The notes beneath the pieces were generated by a model. That model made no database searches. It was not told the DNA's origin and saw nothing but the letters and a program-made list of their open reading frames with translations. A stretch of DNA of 7,760 nucleotides, taken from positions 1 to 7,760 of the forward strand of contig CAZGTU010000162.1 in assembly GCA_964528675.1 (NCBI GenBank), in the 5' to 3' direction. Source of the stretch: CAYRTD01 sp964528675 (GTDB lineage Bacteria; Bacteroidota; Bacteroidia; Bacteroidales; GCA-2748055). Each line of letters starts with the position of its first letter. Positions within the stretch are counted from its first letter, which is position 1. Shown piece by piece: positions 1-6,054 of this stretch. Position numbers and translations under genes: made by a program.

Positions 1-25
1 GAGCACGCGACTCCAAAACGTCCTA

Positions 26-502
26 CTACCTCAGTCTCTCCCACGACTTCACCAGAGCATCATCTTTCTGAATTGCCTTCAAAGCCAGGTAAGTTAAAAT
101 AATGGATATGAAAGGTACAACAATTGGCCAAAGCAAAACGCTATCAGCTCTTTCAATCCCTACCGGTGCAAATTTTGCATAATAATAGATCATGGCTACA
201 AGTCCAAACATCAGGAATATATTGAACAGGCAAAAACGCATCTGAAGGGTTCTTTTTTTGTACAGGAAGATTGTAATCAATTCAAGAACCATAATAGAAA
301 TCAGCAAGACTGTGAGAGGCCAGACCGACTGGGGATTGAAATCATCATCCTGAGCCTGGTTAACCGCTTCAACCTGTAGATAATTAAGCTCTAAAATCAA
401 TCCTTTATCTGCACTCACCAGCTCGGCCAGTGGATTGTTAATCATGAAGAAAAACAAAAGGGCGGCTGCAAGTAAATATATAGTTTGAATTCTCTGTATC
501 AT
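26..502 (-). CDS. DUF4293 family four-helix membrane protein
   Basis: A 158-residue integral membrane protein of unknown function. It begins MIQRIQTIYLL, the characteristic opening of the Bacteroidota DUF4293 family, and ends with a short polar tail (ALVKSWERLR) of the kind that closes that family. Four hydrophobic segments are visible at about residues 6-22, 60-80, 90-108 and 121-142. A polar loop of roughly 35 residues, rich in Asp, Glu and Gln, lies between the first and second helices. The length is normal for the family and the gene appears complete, ending in tandem TAG TAG stops. It lies 61 bp downstream of the DUF5916 gene on the same strand, but a good -7 element in that gap suggests its own promoter. 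No catalytic motif is visible, so no function is proposed. The family assignment is from memory of its sequence pattern. Confidence 0.88.
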   Translation of the reverse strand: MIQRIQTIYLLAAALLFFFMINNPLAELVSADKGLILELNYLQVEAVNQAQDDDFNPQSVWPLTVLLISIMVLELITIFLYKKRTLQMRFCLFNIFLMFGLVAMIYYYAKFAPVGIERADSVLLWPIVVPFISIILTYLALKAIQKDDALVKSWERLR

Positions 503-519
503 GATCTTATTTTTTCATA

Positions 520-553
520 CAAATATAAGAAATGGCAAGGTTTCTATTATCAA
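520..553 (-). promoter_or_regulatory. Probable promoter of the DUF4293 gene
   Basis: Read on the minus strand, positions 527-520 give TATATTTG, an exact match to the Bacteroidota -7 consensus TAnnTTTG. A TTG at 553-551 could serve as the -33 element, but the 23-nt gap is at the long end of the usual range. A start a few bases past the -7 element would leave a 5' leader of only about 10 nt before the ATG at 502. The call rests on consensus matching only. Confidence 0.5.
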
Positions 554-563
554 GAACTAAAGA

Positions 564-2987
564 TTAACCTGAAATCTTTTTCTTAAGCTGCTGATAATCC
601 AAATAATAAAGAATTTTTATTGAAATACTGTTAAGCTGGGGGGCATTAAGCGTATTTTTGAAATTGTCTGTATAACTGTTTACAATTAATTGCTCATCCG
701 CCTCGATGGCATTTTTCCATACCACTGAAAGCTCACTCCCCGGTGCAAAAAACCAGCTATAAACCATATCAATATTGAAAGCATTAAAATTCCTGGCAGG
801 CTCGTTATAATCGACAGGATCAAGATCTCCCCATTCATTCAGGAGAAAATACTTATCATATTCAAGATAGGACCAATAGTGCCTTACACGGAAGCTCAAA
901 GAAGACCGGTTATTAAATGCATAATTCGCATTGAAAGTGTTAACCAGGGTGTTCATATCCCTTAAACCGAAATAAATGCTGTCCTCGGCATCATGGTTAA
1001 TATAGCCCGGACGGTTCATATAAATATTATCTTCCAGCTCATACACCAGGAAAAATTTATCATTTATTCTGAACCTTGGACCAATTTCAAAACCAATAAA
1101 TTCAGAGTCATATTGAAAAGATTTCCGGTGCGTTACTTCAGCATCAATAGCAAACCTTTTCCTGTAATCGGAGGAGATAAAAGCGCGCGTGTACATATAT
1201 CCCGGTTCATTGAACTTTCTGCCTTCCACCCTGGGTTCATACCAGTCGTTCGCTTCAGGTTGAAAAAAAAGAACAATTCCCCCTGAAAGATAATTTTTGA
1301 AGGTGGCATAACTCCTTAAACCGATATTCCATTCGGAAAACTCAAAAGGATTGTAGAGAGTGGTATATTCGGTGAAAACACTGTTATAGACCCTGAGGAT
1401 CTTCCAGAAAGGCTCATAAATATTATAGTTCAGTCTCAAGCCGTTGGAAAACTGGTTATTGGCTCTTATGAAACCCAGATCATTAGGATTATAGCTATCA
1501 GTTTCAAGGCGCTGCGTGTAACTCCATAAAAAATTACCTCTTATTTTGGAAAGTGCTAAATCGTAGTTCAATCCGCCTTTATAATCTCCTGCATGATCTC
1601 TGCGGGCGCTATAGGCAGATTGAAGAAAAATCGCATGGGAATTAGCCTTATTGGCGAGCTTTGTGTCAACACCGGTAACATTAGCAAAATAAGGTGAGTT
1701 AGCCCCAATCACATTGGTATTTATAACACTAAAATAAGAGTTATTGGGCAATGATTGTTCCAGAACTGAGACATTGTAATTTCGTAATTCCTGGGTTTTA
1801 AACATTCTGGTTTTACCACTTACGGAATCTTTTATTTCAGCATACATTGGATTTGTAACAGCATTCAGGAATCCGGCACTTAATCCTTTTGGAGTTTTTC
1901 CACTTATTTTGGTAGCATTGAGGATTTGCCCTTCTGAAGGATTATATCTGATGAATTCATGATCATTCAATTCTTCCGAAACTTCATAATACCTTTGGGG
2001 AGTCCCTCCTATTCTACGGGAATAAAAAATATTTGCTCTTTCAAAAAGCTCATTTCCTTCCATGAAGAAACCCCGTTTCTCGTCGTAATAGGTTTCAAAA
2101 GGAGTCAGATTTAGAATTTCATCATCCGATTCCACCTGACCGAAATCAGGTATAAGCATCATGTCCAATGTAAAGCTCTCACTGAGGCCGTATTTTAGAT
2201 CAAGTCCTCCTTTCACAGAATAACCAGAATTTTCAGAGCCACTGTATTTATTGACGTAGGTTGCAGCATAAGGATTAAAAGAAAGTCGCATAGGAGGTTC
2301 TACATCCACCAGGCCGGCGAGCATTCCCGCCTGACTGTTCACACTGTTTTCTTCCTGACTTACATAATTCCAGGTTGAGAGCTCGCGGTAACGACGAATA
2401 TTTCGGAAGATGTTCATTCCCCAGTTCCTGTGATTTTCGGATGGGAACCGAAGGGCGGAATAAGGGATCTTCATTTCAACAATCCATCCATTCTCAACAA
2501 CTTCCACAGCACTTTCCCAGACTGCATCCCAGCTTTCATCCTCAAAATCTTCAGAACCGGAAATTGAGCGCATATCAGCCTGAACACCTGCAGCGGTAAC
2601 AAAAAATCCATAAGCAATCAATCCGTCATTAAAGGGATCAAGATAAACTCCGAAGTAATCAGTCTGTGAAAGTTCATCCCGTTTTGAAAGAAAAGTAACG
2701 ATACTGTCGGGATTAATATCATAGAGATGAGCACCTACATAGATGGCTTCATCATCGTATACAAATTTCACCTTTGTTTCCATTTTACTGGCTTTTCCAT
2801 TATAGGGAGAAACCTGTAAAAATTCTCCGGCAGACTTACCATATTCCCAAACCGGATCACTCAAATCAGCATCAATAATGGGGGCATTGCCTGTTCTAAG
2901 TGCTTGAATTTGCTTTTTCACCGGTAATGCCAGCATATTCAAAGAAAATACTATGGAAAATACAATTAAAAAAGTTTTCTTCAACAT
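564..2987 (-). CDS. DUF5916 protein with N-terminal CBM9-like domain
   Basis: An 807-residue exported protein. Residues 1-20 form a signal peptide (KK, a hydrophobic stretch, then a likely cut after NMLA). Residues 30-225 resemble the family 9 carbohydrate-binding-like fold: IDADLSDPVWEYG at 38-50, KFVYDDEAIYVGAHLYD near 74-90, YFGVYLDPFNDG at 111-122, and ENGWIVEMKIPYSALRF at 165-181. The rest matches DUF5916, with the signature PDFGQVESDDEILNLTPFE at 280-298 followed by EKRGFFMEG (303-311) and FYSRRIGG (321-328). The C-terminal half has many alternating aromatic strands and ends in an amphipathic strand (SIKILYYLDY), consistent with an outer-membrane beta-barrel. The length is usual for the family. 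The function is unknown; a role in surface polysaccharide or peptide handling is only an inference from the CBM9-like domain. The chosen ATG directly precedes the signal peptide and has a Shine-Dalgarno-like AAGGA 6 nt upstream. The gene diverges from the nucleoside phosphorylase gene across 203 bp. Confidence 0.88.
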   Translation of the reverse strand: MLKKTFLIVFSIVFSLNMLALPVKKQIQALRTGNAPIIDADLSDPVWEYGKSAGEFLQVSPYNGKASKMETKVKFVYDDEAIYVGAHLYDINPDSIVTFLSKRDELSQTDYFGVYLDPFNDGLIAYGFFVTAAGVQADMRSISGSEDFEDESWDAVWESAVEVVENGWIVEMKIPYSALRFPSENHRNWGMNIFRNIRRYRELSTWNYVSQEENSVNSQAGMLAGLVDVEPPMRLSFNPYAATYVNKYSGSENSGYSVKGGLDLKYGLSESFTLDMMLIPDFGQVESDDEILNLTPFETYYDEKRGFFMEGNELFERANIFYSRRIGGTPQRYYEVSEELNDHEFIRYNPSEGQILNATKISGKTPKGLSAGFLNAVTNPMYAEIKDSVSGKTRMFKTQELRNYNVSVLEQSLPNNSYFSVINTNVIGANSPYFANVTGVDTKLANKANSHAIFLQSAYSARRDHAGDYKGGLNYDLALSKIRGNFLWSYTQRLETDSYNPNDLGFIRANNQFSNGLRLNYNIYEPFWKILRVYNSVFTEYTTLYNPFEFSEWNIGLRSYATFKNYLSGGIVLFFQPEANDWYEPRVEGRKFNEPGYMYTRAFISSDYRKRFAIDAEVTHRKSFQYDSEFIGFEIGPRFRINDKFFLVYELEDNIYMNRPGYINHDAEDSIYFGLRDMNTLVNTFNANYAFNNRSSLSFRVRHYWSYLEYDKYFLLNEWGDLDPVDYNEPARNFNAFNIDMVYSWFFAPGSELSVVWKNAIEADEQLIVNSYTDNFKNTLNAPQLNSISIKILYYLDYQQLKKKISG

Positions 2988-2993
2988 CCTTTA

Positions 2994-2998
2994 TCCTT
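2994..2998 (-). promoter_or_regulatory. Shine-Dalgarno-like site of the DUF5916 gene
   Basis: On the minus strand AAGGA lies 6 nt before the ATG at 2987. Most genes here, like most Bacteroidota genes, lack such a site, so this one helps fix the DUF5916 start. Confidence 0.45.
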
Positions 2999-3003
2999 AT
3001 TTA

Positions 3004-3032
3004 CTTCCTGCCAATATTAAAGGAAGATCTTC
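3004..3032. repeat. Inverted repeat and palindrome in the DUF5916 leader
   Basis: CTTCCT at 3004-3009 and AGGAAG at 3021-3026 form a perfect 6-bp inverted repeat with an 11-nt spacer. Its right arm overlaps a perfect 10-bp palindrome, GAAGATCTTC, at 3023-3032. On the minus strand the repeat would sit as an RNA hairpin directly ahead of the ribosome-binding region of the DUF5916 gene. It could be an operator or leader hairpin, but symmetry this short also arises by chance. There is no T-tract, so it is not a terminator. Confidence 0.3.
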
Positions 3033-3082
3033 GTCACCTGATCCAATTAATAACATTTGAATTTTCGGATTCAGCAAGACCC

Positions 3083-3104
3083 GAGAGTGGCTTCAATGCC
3101 TCTC
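3083..3104 (-). promoter_or_regulatory. Possible leader hairpin upstream of the DUF5916 gene
   Basis: GAGAG (3083-3087) pairs with CTCTC (3100-3104). An inner GC pair set (GC/GC) and a roughly 6-nt loop follow after a 2-nt bulge. If the minus-strand transcript starts near 3155, this hairpin lies in a leader of about 165 nt. No T-tract follows on either strand. I do not recognise a known riboswitch. Confidence 0.25.
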
Positions 3105-3152
3105 TGTTTAACAATCAACATATTTGTTTATAATCCATTTCATGTTCTATCG

Positions 3153-3180
3153 TTGTAGCACAAAAATAGTTTTATTTTTG
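3153..3180 (+). promoter_or_regulatory. Probable promoter of the nucleoside phosphorylase operon
   Basis: TATTTTTG at 3173-3180 matches the Bacteroidota -7 consensus TAnnTTTG exactly. A TTG at 3153-3155, 17 nt upstream, can serve as the -33 element. Transcription would begin around 3185-3187. That leaves almost no leader before the ATG at 3191, but about 17 nt before the second in-frame ATG at 3203, so the promoter position favours the second start. Confidence 0.6.
3161..3180. repeat. Perfect inverted repeat made of two opposed -7 elements
   Basis: CAAAAATA at 3161-3168 is the exact reverse complement of TATTTTTG at 3173-3180, with a 4-nt spacer (GTTT). Each arm, read on its own strand, matches TAnnTTTG, so the site could fire toward both divergent genes. 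The leftward direction has no clear TTG at the expected -33 position (about 3186-3192), so leftward activity is the less certain half. Confidence 0.5.
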
Positions 3181-3190
3181 TATTTAGAAA

Positions 3191-4090
3191 ATGAAATATG
3201 TTATGTCTAAAGAACTATCAAATTCAGAATTAATATTGAACCCCGACGGGACTATTTATCACCTTAAAGTCAAGAATGAACATATTGCAGATACTGTAAT
3301 ACTGGTAGGTGACCCCGGAAGAGTCGAAACGGTTTCTTCCTTTTTTGAAAAAACCGAGGTTAAAATTGAGAACAGGGAATTTGTAACCCACACGGGTTAT
3401 TACAGGGATAAACGAATAACTGTAATATCGACAGGAATAGGTACAGATAACATTGACATCGTACTTAATGAACTTGATGCAGTGGTAAATATTGACCTGG
3501 AAAAAAGAAGCATAAAAGAGAACTTCAGGAAATTGAATATCATAAGAATAGGAACTACCGGTGGGCTCCAGGAAGAGCTGGGAGTGGGATCTTTCGTTCT
3601 TTCAAAAGTTGCAGCAGGTTTTGACGGGCTTATACATTTTTACAGGGATGGTTTTACCATTTGTGATGAAAAAATTGAAAAAGCTTTTGTTGCGCATACC
3701 GAATGGTTTGATAAAAGACCGATACCTTATTTTGTTCATTCGGATGAATCACTTTTCCAATTATTAAACCATGATGTTTTTTCCGGGATTACCCTCTCCT
3801 CACCCGGCTTTTATGGTCCCCAGGGAAGACGTTTACGATTGCCGGTAACCGATCCGGAATTAAATGATAAAATGCAGAGCTTTAGTTATGACGGAATGCG
3901 AATTACCAATTATGAGATGGAGAGTTCCGCACTTTTTGGTTTAAGCTCGTTGCTCGGGCACCGTTCGGTCAGTATTTGTGCAGTTATCGCAAACAGAATT
4001 TCACTGGAATTTGTTAAAGATCATAAGAAATTAATGAAAGATTTGATAGAATTCACCTTAAACCGGATTCTGGAAATGCCGGATGAATGA
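3191..4090 (+). CDS. Nucleoside phosphorylase, uridine phosphorylase type
   Basis: A 299-residue member of the PNP/UDP phosphorylase family, which splits nucleosides with phosphate to a free base and ribose-1-phosphate in cytoplasmic salvage. Key residues known from E. coli uridine phosphorylase can be matched: the phosphate loop GDPGR at 40-44, Arg62 in REFVT, Arg119-Ile-Gly-Thr-Thr-Gly (119-124), and the ribose-binding YEMES at 241-245. FYGPQGR at 207-213 lines up with the E. coli FYPGQER segment and keeps its uracil-contacting Gln and Arg (Gln211, Arg213). The active site therefore looks complete and pyrimidine nucleosides are the likely substrates, although specificity is inferred. Two starts are possible: the ATG at 3191, or the ATG at 3203 (MSKELSNSELILNPDG), which fits both the promoter and the usual start of relatives. 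It is followed after 42 bp by the SirB1-like gene and is probably co-transcribed with it. Confidence 0.9.
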   Translation: MKYVMSKELSNSELILNPDGTIYHLKVKNEHIADTVILVGDPGRVETVSSFFEKTEVKIENREFVTHTGYYRDKRITVISTGIGTDNIDIVLNELDAVVNIDLEKRSIKENFRKLNIIRIGTTGGLQEELGVGSFVLSKVAAGFDGLIHFYRDGFTICDEKIEKAFVAHTEWFDKRPIPYFVHSDESLFQLLNHDVFSGITLSSPGFYGPQGRRLRLPVTDPELNDKMQSFSYDGMRITNYEMESSALFGLSSLLGHRSVSICAVIANRISLEFVKDHKKLMKDLIEFTLNRILEMPDE

Positions 4091-4109
4091 TTCAATTATC
4101 AGCAGGATA

Positions 4110-4126
4110 ATTGTTAATTAAACAAT
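4110..4126. repeat. Small AT-rich inverted repeat between the two rightward genes
   Basis: ATTGTT (4110-4115) and AACAAT (4121-4126) are perfect 6-bp arms around AATTA. The repeat fills much of the 42-bp gap and ends 6 nt before the GTG start of the next gene. With only two G or C bases in the stem pairs, the hairpin would be weak. It could be a protein site, or simple AT-rich sequence. Confidence 0.25.
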
Positions 4127-4132
4127 ATAAAA

Positions 4133-4996
4133 GTGAAAGACAAAGAGATAAGAGCTTTAATAAATCTTCTGGAGGATCCGGACAAAAGGGTCCATGAAGC
4201 TGTTTCAGAAAAAATTAAACAAAAAGGCACTGATATCATCCCAAGCCTCGAAAGAGTGTGGGAAACTTCCCTGGATCAGAGTCTACAACAAAAGATTGAA
4301 GAAATTATCCAGGAAATCCAGTTCAATTATGTAAAAAATGAATTGAATAGCTGGAGAGAAACGGGTGGTGGCGACCTGCTTTACGGTGCTTATCTTGTTG
4401 CTAAATATCAATACCCTGATCTGTATTTTTCAGAAATTGAACAACAAATAGAATCCTTGCGAAAAGACATCTGGCTTGAACTCCATGACGACCTCACTGC
4501 ACTTGAAAAAGTCAGGGTCATCAATCATATTCTTTTTGCTGTTAATAAGTTTTCAAGGAATACAACTAATTTTTATTCCCCCAGGAATTCTTATATAAAC
4601 CAGGTCCTTGAAACAAAAAAAGGAAACCCGATTTCTCTTTCCATTATATACTCGGCCGTTGCTCATAAGCTGGGATTACCCATCCACGGGATCAATCTAC
4701 CCTTAAACTATATCCTTGCTTATATGGATCCTTATTTTGAGGATGAGGAAACCGGGGTATTGTTTTATATCAACCCCTACAACCGCGGAAATGTGTTAAG
4801 TAAAAAGGATATTGATAATTTTCTCTTTCAGCAAAAGCTCGAACCCAGAAAAGAATACTATACCCCCTGCTCAAACGTCTCTACCATTGAACGTGTAATT
4901 AGAAATCTGTTATTTTCTTATGAAAAGCTTGGGTATGTGGATAAAACAAAAGAAATCAACATTTTACTGAAAATTATCCGGGGAGAACAGGATTAA
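4133..4996 (+). CDS. HEAT-like plus SirB1-type transglutaminase-fold protein, probably non-catalytic
   Basis: A 287-residue soluble protein. Residues 5-65 form two or three amphipathic helices resembling a HEAT repeat (ALINLLEDPDKRVHEAV). From about residue 75 to 235 it matches the SirB1 / transglutaminase-like superfamily, with KKGNPISLSIIYSAVAHKLGLP at 162-183, GINLPLNYILAYMDP at 186-200 and FYINPYNRG at 211-219. In active transglutaminase folds a Cys and a His would lie near residues 165-166 and 191-192. Here these are Asn/Pro and Leu/Asn, so the classic Cys-His-Asp triad is missing and the protein is more likely a binding or scaffold protein. GTG at 4133 is the only reasonable start: a stop lies in frame at 4115-4117, and the first internal Met is near residue 198. 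The gene follows the phosphorylase gene by 42 bp, and its TAA stop overlaps the opposing epimerase stop. The cellular role is unknown. Confidence 0.82.
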   Translation: MKDKEIRALINLLEDPDKRVHEAVSEKIKQKGTDIIPSLERVWETSLDQSLQQKIEEIIQEIQFNYVKNELNSWRETGGGDLLYGAYLVAKYQYPDLYFSEIEQQIESLRKDIWLELHDDLTALEKVRVINHILFAVNKFSRNTTNFYSPRNSYINQVLETKKGNPISLSIIYSAVAHKLGLPIHGINLPLNYILAYMDPYFEDEETGVLFYINPYNRGNVLSKKDIDNFLFQQKLEPRKEYYTPCSNVSTIERVIRNLLFSYEKLGYVDKTKEINILLKIIRGEQD

Positions 4997-6048
4997 CGAT
5001 TATAATACTCACGATACCATTCAACGAATTTCTGTATCCCATCTTCAACCTTTGTTGACGGTTTATACCCGTAGTGATCAATTAAACCTTGCACATCAGC
5101 CCAGGTTTTCACTACATCACCCGGCTGAATATCCTCCATCTTCATGATGGCTTCTTTACCGGTGGCTTTTTCGATAGCCCTGATGAAATCCAGAAGTGCG
5201 ACAGGACTGTTATTTCCAATGTTGTAAATACGGTAAGGAGCCGAGGATGAAGAAGGATCAGGGTTTACAGGATTCCATTTCTTATCTTCAGCAGGAGGAT
5301 TAAACAAAATTTTTTCAATGCCATTGACTATATCATCAATATAGGTAAAGTCCCTCTCCATTTTACCATAATTGAAAACACGAATAGGTTCATTTTTCAG
5401 GATAGCCTCTGTAAAAAGAAAGAGAGCCATATCGGGTCTTCCCCAGGGGCCGTAAACAGTGAAAAACCGTAAGCCTGTAGTGGGAAGATTAAATAAATGA
5501 CTATAGGTATGAGCCATTAACTCATTTGATTTTTTACTTGCTGCATAGAGGCTTACCGGATGATCTACATTATTTTCAACTGAAAATGGCATGTTTTTAT
5601 TCAAGCCATAAACACTTGAGCTACTGGCATAAAGCAAATGCTTTACGGGATTGAATCTGCAAGACTCAAGGATATTCAAAAATCCGGTGATATTAGCGTT
5701 AATATATGCTTCCGGATTGGTGAGGCTGTATCTCACACCCGCCTGAGCGGCAAGATTTATAACAACCTCCGGTTTGAAATATTCAAATACTTCAGTTAGT
5801 GCTTCTTTGTCTTCCAGCTTTAATTTAGAAAACCGGTAATTGTTAAATATTTTACTCTGAAGATATTCTTTTTCAACATCCTCATTCTCGATATCAAAAC
5901 CGGAAACGCGAAGCCTGTCCAGCTTTAGATTTACATCATAGTAATCGTTAACACTGTCGATTCCAAAAATTTCATGGTCTCCGGATGCAAGTTTGTTAGC
6001 AAGATGAAAACCAATAAAACCGGCTGTCCCGGTAATTAATATTCTCAT
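4993..6048 (-). CDS. UDP-glucuronate 4-epimerase-like NAD-dependent sugar epimerase
   Basis: A 351-residue extended short-chain dehydrogenase/reductase. The NAD-binding GTAGFIGFHLA lies at residues 7-17 (Gly7, Gly10, Gly13), with NLAAQAGVRYS at 98-108. The Ser cluster 142-145 before VYG, Tyr168 and Lys172 (YAASK) supply the catalytic Ser-Tyr-Lys set. The segment LRFFTVYGPWGRPDMALFLF (193-212) and the following FNYGKMERDFTYIDDI (225-240) are typical of the UDP-glucuronate 4-epimerases that make UDP-galacturonate for capsule, LPS or exopolysaccharide. The length is normal and no key residue is missing. The exact substrate is inferred; a related UDP-hexuronate or UDP-hexose epimerase is possible. 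It starts 6 bp after the rny stop, so it is probably translated from the rny transcript. No glycosyltransferase genes are nearby, so it is not in a visible polysaccharide cluster. Its stop codon overlaps the convergent SirB1-like gene by 4 bp. Confidence 0.9.
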   Translation of the reverse strand: MRILITGTAGFIGFHLANKLASGDHEIFGIDSVNDYYDVNLKLDRLRVSGFDIENEDVEKEYLQSKIFNNYRFSKLKLEDKEALTEVFEYFKPEVVINLAAQAGVRYSLTNPEAYINANITGFLNILESCRFNPVKHLLYASSSSVYGLNKNMPFSVENNVDHPVSLYAASKKSNELMAHTYSHLFNLPTTGLRFFTVYGPWGRPDMALFLFTEAILKNEPIRVFNYGKMERDFTYIDDIVNGIEKILFNPPAEDKKWNPVNPDPSSSSAPYRIYNIGNNSPVALLDFIRAIEKATGKEAIMKMEDIQPGDVVKTWADVQGLIDHYGYKPSTKVEDGIQKFVEWYREYYNR

Positions 6049-6054
6049 AACCTA

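Noticed and set aside
535..545. GCAAGGTTTCT occurs at 535-545 and again at 7656-7666, suggesting a shared terminator or repeat
   Set aside because: The copy at 535-545 has no pairing arm and no T-tract. An 11-base match in this window is compatible with chance.
993..1286. Rightward open frame of 97 codons inside the DUF5916 gene
   Set aside because: It lies entirely antisense to a well-supported gene, has no family resemblance, and its composition is that of a shadow frame.
3026..3105. Possible remnant peptide in the DUF5916 leader (minus frame ending NVINWIR)
   Set aside because: It is short, preceded closely by a stop, lacks a start codon and resembles no family I know, so it is likely chance.
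2900..3133. Rightward open frame of 77 codons across the DUF5916 start and the intergenic gap
   Set aside because: It overlaps the signal peptide region of DUF5916 on the opposite strand, has no promoter or ribosome site, and has no recognisable motif.
3191..4996. Nucleoside phosphorylase plus SirB1-like protein as a defence system (PNP-type effectors occur in some antiphage systems)
   Set aside because: The phosphorylase keeps the full residue set of a housekeeping uridine-type enzyme with no fused sensor or membrane domain, and there are no defence genes, transposases or composition shifts nearby.
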